Shown piece by piece: positions 1-6,030 of a DNA stretch of 6,030 bases. The notes under the pieces were generated by a model that did no database searches, was not told where the DNA came from, and worked only from the letters and a program-made list of their open reading frames with translations. Origin of the DNA: Alphaproteobacteria bacterium (GTDB taxonomy: Bacteria; Pseudomonadota; Alphaproteobacteria; Rhizobiales; Xanthobacteraceae); NCBI GenBank assembly GCA_005884855.1, contig VAZS01000318.1:1-6030 (forward strand). Direction: 5' to 3'. How positions within the stretch are numbered: the first letter of the stretch is position 1; each line of letters opens with the position of its first letter. A program made the position numbers and the translations under genes.

Positions 1-894
1 AAGGCAACGGGGTTCCGCGAAAGCGCAGCGCGGCGCAAAACTGCAGCTTGTTGGCGGGCGATCCAGCGCGGGCGGCGTTCCTGAAATGGTTTCCAGCCGC
101 TGGCCTCGCTTCGCGCCATGTACGGTGGACGCGAGTAGCCCGCGCGCATAGGGGTGAATCGGCGAGCGCACGATTTGGCTAAGCGTGCCCTGCTCGACGA
201 TTTGACCGGCATACATCACCCCGACGCGATCGCAGATTTCGGTTGCAACGCCGATATCGTGCGTAACAAAAATGACCGACATGCCGAAGTCGCGCTGCAG
301 CTCGCGCAGCAGCAGCAGGATCTGGATTTGCACCGTGGCATCGAGCGCCGTGGTCGGCTCATCGGCGAGAAGAATCCTGGGCTTGCACGACAGCGCCAGC
401 GCGATCATCGCGCGCTGCCGCATGCCGCCGGACATCTCGTGAGGATAGGCATCGAGCCGGCGTTTGGCCGAGGGAATTCGCACCACTTCCAGCATTTCCA
501 GCGCGCGAGCCAGCGCATCGGAATGGCTCTTGCCTTCGTGCCGCATCACCGTCTCCGCAATCTGGGACCCGATAGTATAGACGGGATCGAGCGCAAGCGC
601 CGGTTCCTGGAAGATCATCGAAACTGTTTGACCACGAAACGCCGAGAGCTGTTCATCATCAAGCGCCAGCACGTCGCGCCCGAGAACTTGAACGCTCCCG
701 GAGATTTGCGTGCGTTTCTTCGGTAACAGCCGCATCAGCGCACGCAACGTGACACTCTTGCCCGAGCCGGATTCGCCCAGCAAACCCAGCACTTCGCCCT
801 CGCCTAGCGAGAGACTGAGATCGTTGACCGCGTACACGGTACGCTCGCCCGTGAAGCGAATGTTAAGGTTGCGGATCTCGACCAGGTTGGTCAT
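1..894 (-). CDS. DppD/OppD-type ABC transporter ATPase, C-terminus cut by window edge
   Basis: Cytoplasmic ATP-hydrolysing subunit of a peptide/nickel-class importer, partner of the DppF-type ATPase encoded upstream. I translated 298 residues from ATG at 894 to the left edge, with no stop reached. Visible motifs in order are Walker A GESGSGKS (40-47), Q-loop Gln96 in IFQEP, signature MSGGMRQR (154-161), Walker B ILLADEP (174-180, catalytic Glu179), D-loop ALD and switch His212. The C-terminal oligopeptide-transporter extension follows, with Cys284, Cys290 and Cys297 in the usual cysteine pattern. Family members run about 320-340 residues, so roughly 20-40 are missing. The ATG overlaps the amidase stop (ATGA, 894-891). 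No strong ribosome binding site is visible, so translation probably depends on coupling to the amidase. Family is certain; the transported substrate is not. It is the last operon gene visible here, an unusual place because the D-type gene normally directly precedes the F-type gene. Confidence 0.95.
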   Translation of the reverse strand, partial: MTNLVEIRNLNIRFTGERTVYAVNDLSLSLGEGEVLGLLGESGSGKSVTLRALMRLLPKKRTQISGSVQVLGRDVLALDDEQLSAFRGQTVSMIFQEPALALDPVYTIGSQIAETVMRHEGKSHSDALARALEMLEVVRIPSAKRRLDAYPHEMSGGMRQRAMIALALSCKPRILLADEPTTALDATVQIQILLLLRELQRDFGMSVIFVTHDIGVATEICDRVGVMYAGQIVEQGTLSQIVRSPIHPYARGLLASTVHGAKRGQRLETISGTPPALDRPPTSCSFAPRCAFAEPRCL

Positions 895-2303
895 GCGAAT
901 GCCGGCACTCGCTCGTGGAAAGCCGTGGCGCGCTGGAACGCCGCGCCGATCCGCAGCAACATAGCTTCATCGAACGAGCGCCCGATTAGCTGCATGCCAA
1001 CCGGCAGGCCGCGGCGGGTGGATCCGGCCGGTATCGCCAGCGATGGCACTCCGAGATAATTGATCGCGCGGGTAAACCGCGTCAGCCGCTGGATCACGGC
1101 TTCCGCGTCCGGGCTGTTGCCAATGTCGCTCTCGACAATGGTGGGAGCGGCGACAGGCGCCACCGGCGCGATGACAGCATCGAGGCCGGCGACCGCCGCG
1201 TTATGCGCGGCCAATGCCGAGCCGCGCCAGCGCATCGCTTCGAGATAGGACACGCCCGGGATCGCAAGCCCGTTCTGCAGACGCATCAGAACCTGCGGAC
1301 CATAATCCTGCGGTCGCTCGATCAGCCAGCGCTTGTGAAACGCGGCCGCTTCGACGGCGAGCACAAGCTGGCAGGCGGCTGTGAGCTGACGCTGGTCCGG
1401 CAGTTCGACCTGAACGATGTCCGCACCTTCGCGCCTGAACACCGCGATTGTCTCGTCCAGGATTCCAGCCACTTCGGCATCGAGATCGTCGACGTAAAAG
1501 GCGCTGGGCACGCCGATGCGCAGGCCTTTGATCGGTTGTCGAGTCGCGGCCGCATAATCCGGGACCGGCCCGGCGAAGGTGGTGGGGTCTTCCGGGTCCG
1601 CGCCCGCCATCAGCCCTAGCAGCAGCGCGCAATCCTCAGCCGAGCGCGCGAGCGGCCCGACGGTGTCGAGCGACTGCGATAGCGGCATCGCCCCGGCGCG
1701 GCTGATCAGGCCATAGGTCGTCTTCAGCCCGGTGACGCCGCAGAAATGCGCGGGCAGCCGGATCGAGCCGCCGGTATCCGATCCCAGCGCCGCAAAGGTG
1801 AGCCGCGCCGCGACCGCCGCGCCCGATCCCGAGGACGAGCCGCCAGTGATGTGATCGACGGCAAACGGATTGTGCACCGCTCCGTAATGGCTGTTGTGGC
1901 CGGTTGGTCCGTATGCGAACTCGGCCATCTGCAGCGAACCGAGCCGAATCGTGCCTGCGTCCTTGAGACGCTGCAAGGCCGTCGACGTCGTGGTTGCAAC
2001 GAAATCGCGGCGGATCTGGGAACCGCAGGTGACCACGCGGCCGGCGTCATAATACATGTCCTTGTGCGCGATCGGCACGCCGTGCAACACGCCCGCTGAC
2101 TTGCCTTTTGCCAGCGCCGCATCGGCGATGTCGGCAGCCGCCAGCGCTGCTTCCGCCTCGATCGCCATAAACGCATTGAGGCGGGGTTGCCACTTCGCGA
2201 TCCGCTCCAGGCAGGACTGAGTCACTTCGCGCGACGAGAACTGTTTTTTTGCGATCGCCTGCGCAACGGCCGTCAGCGAGAGCAATGCCGGTACCGCGCT
2301 CAT
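891..2303 (-). CDS. Amidase-signature family hydrolase (GatA/AtzE-like)
   Basis: A 470-residue cytoplasmic amidase with no signal peptide. The Ser-cisSer-Lys triad is complete: Lys81 in HKDMY, cis-Ser156 in GGSSSGSG and nucleophile Ser180 in GSDTGGSIR. The spacings of 75 and 24 residues equal those of GatA. The glycine-rich amidase signature spans about 150-195, and the C-terminus carries the usual PVGMQLIGRSFDE segment (about 435-450). Such enzymes hydrolyse a carboxamide to acid plus ammonia. No GatB-like gene is present, so tRNA-dependent amidation is unlikely. The gene lies between the two ATPase genes of the importer. It overlaps the upstream small gene (ATGA at 2303-2300) and the downstream ATPase (894-891), which indicates tight co-translation. 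The start is supported by an AAAGGA site five bases upstream. It most likely processes the imported solute. Substrate is unknown; AtzE-like, mandelamide-type or peptide-amide activity are all possible. Confidence 0.95.
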   Translation of the reverse strand: MSAVPALLSLTAVAQAIAKKQFSSREVTQSCLERIAKWQPRLNAFMAIEAEAALAAADIADAALAKGKSAGVLHGVPIAHKDMYYDAGRVVTCGSQIRRDFVATTTSTALQRLKDAGTIRLGSLQMAEFAYGPTGHNSHYGAVHNPFAVDHITGGSSSGSGAAVAARLTFAALGSDTGGSIRLPAHFCGVTGLKTTYGLISRAGAMPLSQSLDTVGPLARSAEDCALLLGLMAGADPEDPTTFAGPVPDYAAATRQPIKGLRIGVPSAFYVDDLDAEVAGILDETIAVFRREGADIVQVELPDQRQLTAACQLVLAVEAAAFHKRWLIERPQDYGPQVLMRLQNGLAIPGVSYLEAMRWRGSALAAHNAAVAGLDAVIAPVAPVAAPTIVESDIGNSPDAEAVIQRLTRFTRAINYLGVPSLAIPAGSTRRGLPVGMQLIGRSFDEAMLLRIGAAFQRATAFHERVPAFA

Positions 2304-3459
2304 TTCGATCCTTTCGCGAGTTGGACCATAACAAAGCTCGCAGGCTCCAGGTCGAGCGGCAGCGTGCCCGCGACCGCGGCAAAACCCTCGAAGGCTGGAC
2401 CGATGGAATTGGCGATACGCGTCGCGACCTCGGGGCTGACAGGCACTCCCGCGACATCAGCCATGGCCTTGATCTCTTTCGCTGTCGGTCTAGTCCCGGT
2501 CTCTCACCTGCGCACACCGGCTCCGCGAATGGACAGCGGGTGTGAAATCGGCAGCCGCTTGGTGGATCGATCGGATTAGGTGGATCGCCCGAAATCGGCG
2601 GCGTCTGGGTCCTATTATCGGGATCGGAAGATGGCATCGCCGCCAGCAGCGCGCGGGTATATGGATGCGCCGGCGCATCCCAAACCCGATCCACCGGCCC
2701 AAGCTCGACGACTTCGCCGAGATACATCACCACGACGCGGTCCGAAATATAACGCACGACGTGAAGGTCATGGCTAATGAAAAGATAGGTCAGCCCGAAC
2801 TCGCGTTTGAGATCGACCAGCAGGTTGAGCACCTGCGCCTCGACAGACTTGTCGAGCGCCGATACCGCTTCGTCCAGAATCAGCAGACGGGGCGAAAGTG
2901 CGAGAGCGCGCGCGATGTTGACGCGCTGGCGCTGCCCGCCGGAAATCTCGTGCGGATAACGATTGGCGAAGGTTTCCGGCCGTAATCCGACTTTGCCCAA
3001 CAACTCGCGCGCAAGCGCACGCGCCGCAGCATCAGCCATGCCGTGAACTTTCGGTCCGAACGCGATCGTTTCTTCCACAGTCAGGCGCGGATTGAGCGAG
3101 GCATAGCTGTCCTGAAACACCATCTGCATGCCGCGACGAAGCTCGCGCAAGGACAGCGCACGACCGACTTGCATACCGTCGTAGATGATGTCTCCGGCGT
3201 CGCGCTTCATCAGGTGCATTAGCAGTCGAGCAGTGGTTGATTTGCCGCAGCCGGACTCGCCGACGATCCCGAGCGTTTCGCCTTTGGCAATGGCGAACGA
3301 CACATCATCGACCGCACGAACAGTTTTGCGCGCGCCGAACAGATCGCCCCGCACCGGGAAATGCTTTGTCAGGCCGTTGACCTGCAGCAGCGGCTGCGCG
3401 GCACCACCGCGGTCTTGCATCTTCTCAAGCGTGCCGAGCGCCGGGGCGATGGGGTTCAT
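2047..3459 (-). CDS. DppF/OppF-type ABC transporter ATPase with aberrant read-through C-terminus
   Basis: Second ATPase of the importer. Motifs: Walker A GESGCGKS (67-74), Q-loop Gln116 in VFQDS, signature ISGGQRQR (172-179), Walker B LLILDEA (192-198, Glu197) and switch His230. The oligopeptide C-terminal extension follows, with Cys303, Cys309 and Cys316 (GCRFHTRCPFAEPVC). Family proteins end about 15-30 residues beyond this point, usually after a final VACH-like motif. Here family-like sequence stops near residue 323 (position about 2491), the VACH motif is absent, and the frame stays open to 2047, giving 470 codons. The extra ~147 residues are Arg/Ser-rich and read out of frame through the small gene and the amidase start. 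The ATG lies four bases after the upstream permease stop; Met14 is an alternative start. ATPase function is very likely intact because all nucleotide-binding motifs precede the tail. Whether the tail is made, or the gene carries a recent indel, is unresolved. Confidence 0.88.
   Translation of the reverse strand: MNPIAPALGTLEKMQDRGGAAQPLLQVNGLTKHFPVRGDLFGARKTVRAVDDVSFAIAKGETLGIVGESGCGKSTTARLLMHLMKRDAGDIIYDGMQVGRALSLRELRRGMQMVFQDSYASLNPRLTVEETIAFGPKVHGMADAAARALARELLGKVGLRPETFANRYPHEISGGQRQRVNIARALALSPRLLILDEAVSALDKSVEAQVLNLLVDLKREFGLTYLFISHDLHVVRYISDRVVVMYLGEVVELGPVDRVWDAPAHPYTRALLAAMPSSDPDNRTQTPPISGDPPNPIDPPSGCRFHTRCPFAEPVCAGERPGLDRQRKRSRPWLMSRECLSAPRSRRVSPIPSVQPSRVLPRSRARCRSTWSLRALLWSNSRKDRNERGTGIALADGRCAGDRKKTVLVARSDSVLPGADREVATPPQCVYGDRGGSSAGGCRHRRCGAGKRQVSGRVARRADRAQGHVL
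2300..2464 (-). CDS. Small GatC/AtzG-like amidase partner subunit (54 aa)
   Basis: A 54-codon gene directly before the amidase, ATG at 2464-2462 and TGA at 2302-2300, overlapping the amidase start as ATGA. The product runs from MADVAGVPVSPEV to a QLAKGSK end. It has the layout of GatC and of AtzG/DUF4089 proteins: a first helix, a VPVSPE turn, a second helix (RIANSIGPAFEGFAAVAG), then an LPLDLEPASF tail resembling the extended (D/E)xEPa segment by which GatC wraps around GatA. AtzG is known to form a stabilising complex with the amidase AtzE, so a chaperone-like or stabilising role for the adjacent amidase is inferred. The ATG has a plausible AAAGAG site 9 bases upstream. In-frame codons before it (TRPTAKEIKA) would complete the first GatC-type helix but contain no ATG, GTG or TTG after the upstream TGA (2506-2504), so the start may be damaged or non-standard. 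Homology is judged by eye. Confidence 0.72.
   Translation of the reverse strand: MADVAGVPVSPEVATRIANSIGPAFEGFAAVAGTLPLDLEPASFVMVQLAKGSK
2309..2314 (-). promoter_or_regulatory. Ribosome binding site of the amidase gene
   Basis: AAAGGA lies five bases before the amidase ATG, inside the 3' end of the small upstream gene. It fixes the amidase start at 2303 and, with the ATGA overlap, points to coupled translation of the small protein and the amidase. Confidence 0.8.
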
Positions 3460-3463
3460 GGCG

Positions 3464-4366
3464 TCAATTCCGGATGTCCATGGCGCTGCGCATGCCGTCG
3501 CTGAGCAAGTTGAAGCAGATGGAAACCGTAAAGATCATCAGACCAGGCAACGCCGCCACCCACGCATTGACATAGATCGCGGTGCGCAGCGTGTTGAGCA
3601 TCAGGCCCCATTCCGGTTCCGGCGGCTTGGTGCCGAGGCCGAGGAACGACAAGCCGGCCGCGAGGATCATGGAGACCGAGATCAGCCCGGTGGCGTACAC
3701 GAAGATCGGGCCCAATACATTTCCGAGCATGTGCACGCGCATGATCGTGAAGGGACCGGCTCCCGAGGCGCGCGCCGCCTCGACGAAATCCATGTTGCGC
3801 ACGCCTGTGGTGACGCTCTCGGCCACTCGGGTGATCTGCGGGACGAATACGATGGTGAGTGAAACGATCGAGTTGATGATCCCCGCGCCGAGCGCTCCTG
3901 AAATGGCGATCGCCAGCAGCACGGATGGAAACGCATAGAATACGTCGACAGTGCGCATGATCGCGGTATTGAGCTTGCCGCCGACGTAGCCTGCCACCAC
4001 CCCGAGCGACGTCCCAATACCGAAGGCAAGGATCACAGGCAGGATGCCGATGATCAGCGACAACCGTCCGCCATAAATCAGGCGCGACAGCATGTCCCGG
4101 CCGAGTTCATCGGTGCCGAGCGGAAAGCCTGATGTTCCGATATGACGAAGGCGGCGGATCATCGAACCCTGATAAGGATCGGCGAGCCCGAGCCAGGGGG
4201 CTGCTAGCGCAGAAAGAAAGATCAGCGCCAGAACGCAGGCGCAGGCCATGCTGACCTTGTCGCGCAGAATCCGCCGCCCCACCGTCGTCCAATAGCCGCG
4301 CATTCTCGCCGCGGGCACCGACCCCAGGGCCGGGTCCACGAGCGCGCTGGTGGGGCTGATACTCAC
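3464..4366 (-). CDS. DppC/OppC-type ABC transporter permease
   Basis: Inner-membrane permease forming the translocation channel with the DppB-type subunit. Using GTG at 4366, four bases after the upstream permease stop, it has 300 residues, the usual family length. A longer ATG start at 4438 would overlap the upstream gene by 68 bases and add a non-family Arg/Ser-rich leader, so I rejected it; ATG at 4303 is a shorter alternative. Visible in order are an OppC_N-type N-terminal segment with TM1 (about 40-61), the family hallmark GTDELGRDMLSRLIYGGR (84-101), TM2 (103-127), TM3 (142-163), TM4 (166-180), the cytoplasmic EAA loop (about 193-220, DFVEAARASGAG), TM5 (222-243, ending in LSFLGLG) and TM6 (270-288). 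The EAA loop docks onto the ATPases. The gene is complete and shows no anomalies. Confidence 0.93.
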   Translation of the reverse strand: MSISPTSALVDPALGSVPAARMRGYWTTVGRRILRDKVSMACACVLALIFLSALAAPWLGLADPYQGSMIRRLRHIGTSGFPLGTDELGRDMLSRLIYGGRLSLIIGILPVILAFGIGTSLGVVAGYVGGKLNTAIMRTVDVFYAFPSVLLAIAISGALGAGIINSIVSLTIVFVPQITRVAESVTTGVRNMDFVEAARASGAGPFTIMRVHMLGNVLGPIFVYATGLISVSMILAAGLSFLGLGTKPPEPEWGLMLNTLRTAIYVNAWVAALPGLMIFTVSICFNLLSDGMRSAMDIRN

Positions 4367-4370
4367 TTGC

Positions 4371-5324
4371 TCAGCCCCGTTTGATGCGCGGATCGATCGC
4401 GGCCTGCGCGATATCGACCATGAGATTGAGCAAGACAAAAAACAGCGCCAGCACCAGAATCGTACCCTGCAGCAACGGCAGATCGCGCTGGAAGATCGCC
4501 GAGTTGAGCAGCAGCCCCGAGCCCGGCCAGGAGAACACCGTTTCGATCAGGATGGAACCGCCGAGCATGTAACCGAGCTGCAGGCCCATCACCGCCAGCG
4601 CGGTGGGCGCTGCATTTTTGATGACATGGCGGAAAACATGGATCTCGCGCAGGCCCTTGGCCCTCAAGGCTTGGACGAAGTCCTGGCTCAATATATCCCC
4701 GGTCAACGCCCGAATGGTGCGGGTAACGATCCCCATCGGAATCGCCGCGGTAGTGATCGCGGGCAGGATCAGATAACGCGTGTGCTGCCAGTCCCATCCC
4801 CACGCGCCGGAGCCGCCCGGTCCGGCGCCGACCGCCGGCAACCAGTTCAACTGCACCGAAAAGATGATGACCAGCACCATGCCGAGCCAGTAATGCGGCA
4901 GGGAGACGCCCGCGATCGCAATCGAGGTGGCGACCTTGTCGATCCAGGTGTCGCGGAAGTAGCCTGCGATCAGGCCGAAGAATAATCCCAGCGCGAACCC
5001 GATCGAGGCTGCGGCGATTGCCAACGTCACAGTGTTGCCGACTGCGCGCATGACTTCCGTCAGTACCGGGCGTCCGGTGGCGATGGATTGGCCGAGATCG
5101 CCGTTGACCGCCTTCCACAGCCAGATTCCGAACTGGACCGGTAGCGGACGATCGAAGCCGTAGGCGATGCGCAATTGGTTCGCGAGTTCCTGCGATGCAT
5201 CCGCCGGCAGCACTGCGACCAGGGGATCTCCGGGCGTGATGTGAACCAGCATGAAACATACCAGCGCCACGCTGATGACGATCGGGATCACATAGAAAAT
5301 GCGTCTGGTGACATAGGCGAGCAC
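4371..5324 (-). CDS. DppB/OppB-type ABC transporter permease
   Basis: Inner-membrane permease partner of the DppC-type subunit, 317 residues, the normal family length. It starts with GTG at 5324, supported by GAAGGTG just upstream, and opens with the typical N-terminus LAYVTRRIFYVIPIV. Features in order: TM1 (9-28), the HITPGDP motif (28-34) and a periplasmic region that includes AYGFDRPLPVQFGIWL (54-69). TM2 (98-122), TM3 (132-158) and TM4 (about 185-205) follow, then the EAA loop (about 215-240, DFVQALRAKGL), TM5 (240-262), an ETVFSWPGSG motif (261-270) and TM6 (284-306), ending DPRIK. A frame over almost the same span, starting at 5331, encodes an Arg/His-rich shadow without transmembrane segments. 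The gene follows the binding-protein gene after a hairpin-bearing gap, and the next permease starts four bases after its stop. Confidence 0.95.
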   Translation of the reverse strand: MLAYVTRRIFYVIPIVISVALVCFMLVHITPGDPLVAVLPADASQELANQLRIAYGFDRPLPVQFGIWLWKAVNGDLGQSIATGRPVLTEVMRAVGNTVTLAIAAASIGFALGLFFGLIAGYFRDTWIDKVATSIAIAGVSLPHYWLGMVLVIIFSVQLNWLPAVGAGPGGSGAWGWDWQHTRYLILPAITTAAIPMGIVTRTIRALTGDILSQDFVQALRAKGLREIHVFRHVIKNAAPTALAVMGLQLGYMLGGSILIETVFSWPGSGLLLNSAIFQRDLPLLQGTILVLALFFVLLNLMVDIAQAAIDPRIKRG

Positions 5325-5328
5325 GTAT

Positions 5329-5335
5329 CACCTTC
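5329..5335 (-). promoter_or_regulatory. Ribosome binding site of the DppB-type permease
   Basis: GAAGGTG sits with its AAGG core six bases before the GTG at 5324. It decides for this GTG start over the overlapping out-of-frame start at 5331, which lies inside the site itself. Confidence 0.75.
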
Positions 5336-5361
5336 AGCTAGCTATCGTGAGCTCCGCTGTT

Positions 5362-5402
5362 CGTCATGGCCGGGCTTGTCCCGTGCAAGGCCAGCCATGA
5401 CG
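5362..5402. repeat. REP-like palindromic repeat, long hairpin
   Basis: The 9-base arms CGTCATGGC (5362-5370) and GCCATGACG (5394-5402) are perfect inverted repeats. Pairing continues inward to 5378/5386, giving a 17-pair stem and a 7-base loop (5379-5385). On the plus strand there are two mismatches; in the minus-strand transcript one of these becomes a G-U wobble, leaving a single C-C mismatch. The left half resembles, from memory, a palindromic element scattered through intergenic regions of Bradyrhizobium and Rhodopseudomonas (TCATGGCCGGGCTTGTCCCG). In the mRNA it would form a strong hairpin between the binding-protein and permease genes. It has no following U-run, so it is not a classical intrinsic terminator. 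It may stabilise the upstream transcript or cause partial termination, so that binding protein exceeds permease. Confidence 0.75.
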
Positions 5403-5406
5403 CACA

Positions 5407-5418
5407 GGGCGCAAGCCC
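5407..5418 (-). other. Small hairpin just after the binding-protein stop codon
   Basis: GGGC-GCAA-GCCC on the plus strand (GGGC-UUGC-GCCC in the transcript) forms a four-pair GC stem with a tetraloop, five bases past the TAG at 5426-5424. No U-run follows. With the larger palindrome downstream it makes a tandem-hairpin spacer. Alone it is weak and could be chance in GC-rich DNA. Confidence 0.35.
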
Positions 5419-5423
5419 GCCGA

Positions 5424-6030
5424 CTAGGGCGTCATGGAAATCGGCGAGAAATCGACAAACCAGCTCTTCGGCTGGACAAAGCCCTTGATTTTCGAGCTCA
5501 TGGCGCGAGGTGCGACGTCATGGGCCACATACAGGAACGCTGCGTCGTCGACGGAAGCCGCATGCAGATCGGCCAGCGCCTTGTCCCGCTCCGCCGGATC
5601 GAAGGTCTGCCGCGCCTTGGAAACCAGCTCGTCGAATTTAGGATTGTTGATGAAGCCCCAGTTGTTCGAAACCGGCGGCGCCATTGAGGATTGAAGAAAG
5701 CGCACCAGCGCAAAGAACGGGTCCATCGCCGCATAGGTGACGTTGGTCGCGTTGGCGCCGTTGGCGGATGGATCCTTGGCGCCGCGCCGCCAGTTGGTAA
5801 ACAGTGTATTCCATTCGATCACGTCGAGCTGGACGTCGAAATAGCATTCGGCCAGCGCCTGCTGCAGATACTCGTTCATCGGTAATGGCAGCATCTGGCC
5901 GGAGCCCGAGGCCGAGGTCTGGACCTTGACCGCCAATTTCTTGCCGGGACCGTATCCCGCTTCCTGCATCAGCTTCTGCGCGGACGGCTTGTCATACTTG
6001 ATCTGGAAGCTCGGGTTGCCGCGCCAGGGG
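5424..6030 (-). CDS. Periplasmic solute-binding protein, family 5 (SBP_bac_5), C-terminal part
   Basis: The last 201 codons of the importer's substrate-binding protein; the signal peptide and N-terminal two-thirds lie beyond the right edge. The frame is open from the first full codon at 6029 (PWRGNPSFQIKYD) to TAG at 5426-5424. Family traits are the YD..KAQKLMQEAGYGPG helix-turn, the helix YLQQALAECYFDVQLDVIEW followed by TLFTNW (the usual 'question of L-x-x-I-G-I' region of the second lobe), and NNPKFDELVSKARQTFDPAERDKALADLH, the characteristic C-terminal helix pair before a hydrophobic strand (AAFLYVAHD). The protein would reside in the periplasm and deliver ligand to the two permeases encoded just downstream. 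This fragment does not reveal the ligand; peptides, opines, nickel complexes, glutathione and other amides are all handled by this family. Met at 5969 is internal, not a start. Confidence 0.92.
   Translation of the reverse strand, partial: PWRGNPSFQIKYDKPSAQKLMQEAGYGPGKKLAVKVQTSASGSGQMLPLPMNEYLQQALAECYFDVQLDVIEWNTLFTNWRRGAKDPSANGANATNVTYAAMDPFFALVRFLQSSMAPPVSNNWGFINNPKFDELVSKARQTFDPAERDKALADLHAASVDDAAFLYVAHDVAPRAMSSKIKGFVQPKSWFVDFSPISMTP

Larger units (their letters stand above)
2047..2490 (-). other. Out-of-frame C-terminal extension of the DppF-type ATPase frame
   Basis: This part of the ATPase frame has no family resemblance and overlaps two genes in other frames: the small GatC/AtzG-like gene and the first ~85 codons of the amidase. 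The other two frames close quickly beside the conserved cysteine motif, with TGA at 2506-2504 and TAG at 2492-2490, so a one- or two-base slip would give a protein of about 320 residues. I read the extension as a consequence of a lost or shifted stop codon, not as a designed domain. Confidence 0.6.

Noticed and set aside
154..726. Plus-strand open frame of 190 codons
   Set aside because: It lies entirely antisense to the DppD-type ATPase, whose Walker and signature motifs are intact. It encodes an Arg/His-rich sequence without recognisable features.
3185..3862. Plus-strand open frame of 225 codons
   Set aside because: It spans the antisense of two real genes (ATPase and permease), has low-complexity composition and no family motif, and is expected by chance in high-GC DNA.
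4364..4438. Upstream ATG start for the DppC-type permease
   Set aside because: It would overlap the preceding permease by 68 bases and add an atypical leader. GTG at 4366 sits four bases after that gene's stop and gives a normal 300-residue protein.
4350..4985. Plus-strand open frame of 211 codons
   Set aside because: It is antisense to the DppB-type permease, Gln/Arg/Asp-rich, with no start-site support.
4363..5331. Minus-strand open frame of 322 codons overlapping the DppB-type gene
   Set aside because: It is a frame-shifted shadow: Arg/His/Gly-rich with no membrane segments, while the frame from 5324 gives a full permease with its own ribosome binding site.
5362..5402. Intrinsic terminator ending the binding-protein transcript
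   Set aside because: The stem is strong but no U-run follows it, and the permease genes downstream lack any visible promoter of their own, so complete termination is unlikely.
5175..5687. Plus-strand open frame of 170 codons running across the intergenic gap
   Set aside because: It reads antisense to both flanking genes and through the palindrome. The segment SSWPGLSRARPAMT is the translation of the repeat, a common source of false gene calls.

Overview
The window is one stretch of a single operon read entirely on the minus strand, so its 5' end is at the right edge and its 3' end at the left edge. High GC content, codon use and the type of intergenic repeat point to an alphaproteobacterium, most likely Bradyrhizobium or a close relative in Nitrobacteraceae. 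That assignment rests on composition and remembered repeat sequence, not on a search.

In transcription order the operon holds: the last ~201 codons of a family 5 periplasmic solute-binding protein (6030-5424, start outside the window); a ~99-base gap carrying a long REP-like palindrome and a small hairpin; a DppB/OppB-type permease (5324-4371); a DppC/OppC-type permease (4366-3464); a DppF/OppF-type ATPase (from 3459); a 54-codon gene that looks like a GatC/AtzG-type small subunit (2464-2300); an amidase-signature hydrolase with an intact Lys-Ser-Ser triad (2303-891); and a DppD/OppD-type ATPase (894 to the left edge, lacking only its extreme C-terminus). Gaps between genes are 4 bases, or the genes overlap in ATGA. 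Exceptions are the space after the binding-protein gene and the damaged-looking junction after the DppF-type ATPase.

Together the genes encode a complete peptide/nickel/opine-class ABC importer. A cytoplasmic amidase and its probable small partner sit between the two ATPase genes. The simplest reading is an import-and-hydrolyse cassette: the binding protein captures an amide-containing solute, the two permeases and two ATPases import it, and the amidase cleaves it. The substrate cannot be named from the sequence.

The most notable points are the small AtzG/GatC-like gene, which is easily missed, and the junction just upstream of it. There the DppF-type ATPase lacks its usual C-terminal end and stop codon and stays open for ~150 more codons across the small gene and into the amidase. 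The small gene's conserved-looking first helix also begins before its only visible start codon. A short deletion or indel near position 2490 would explain both. No RNA genes, insertion sequences, CRISPR arrays, promoters or strong terminators were seen.
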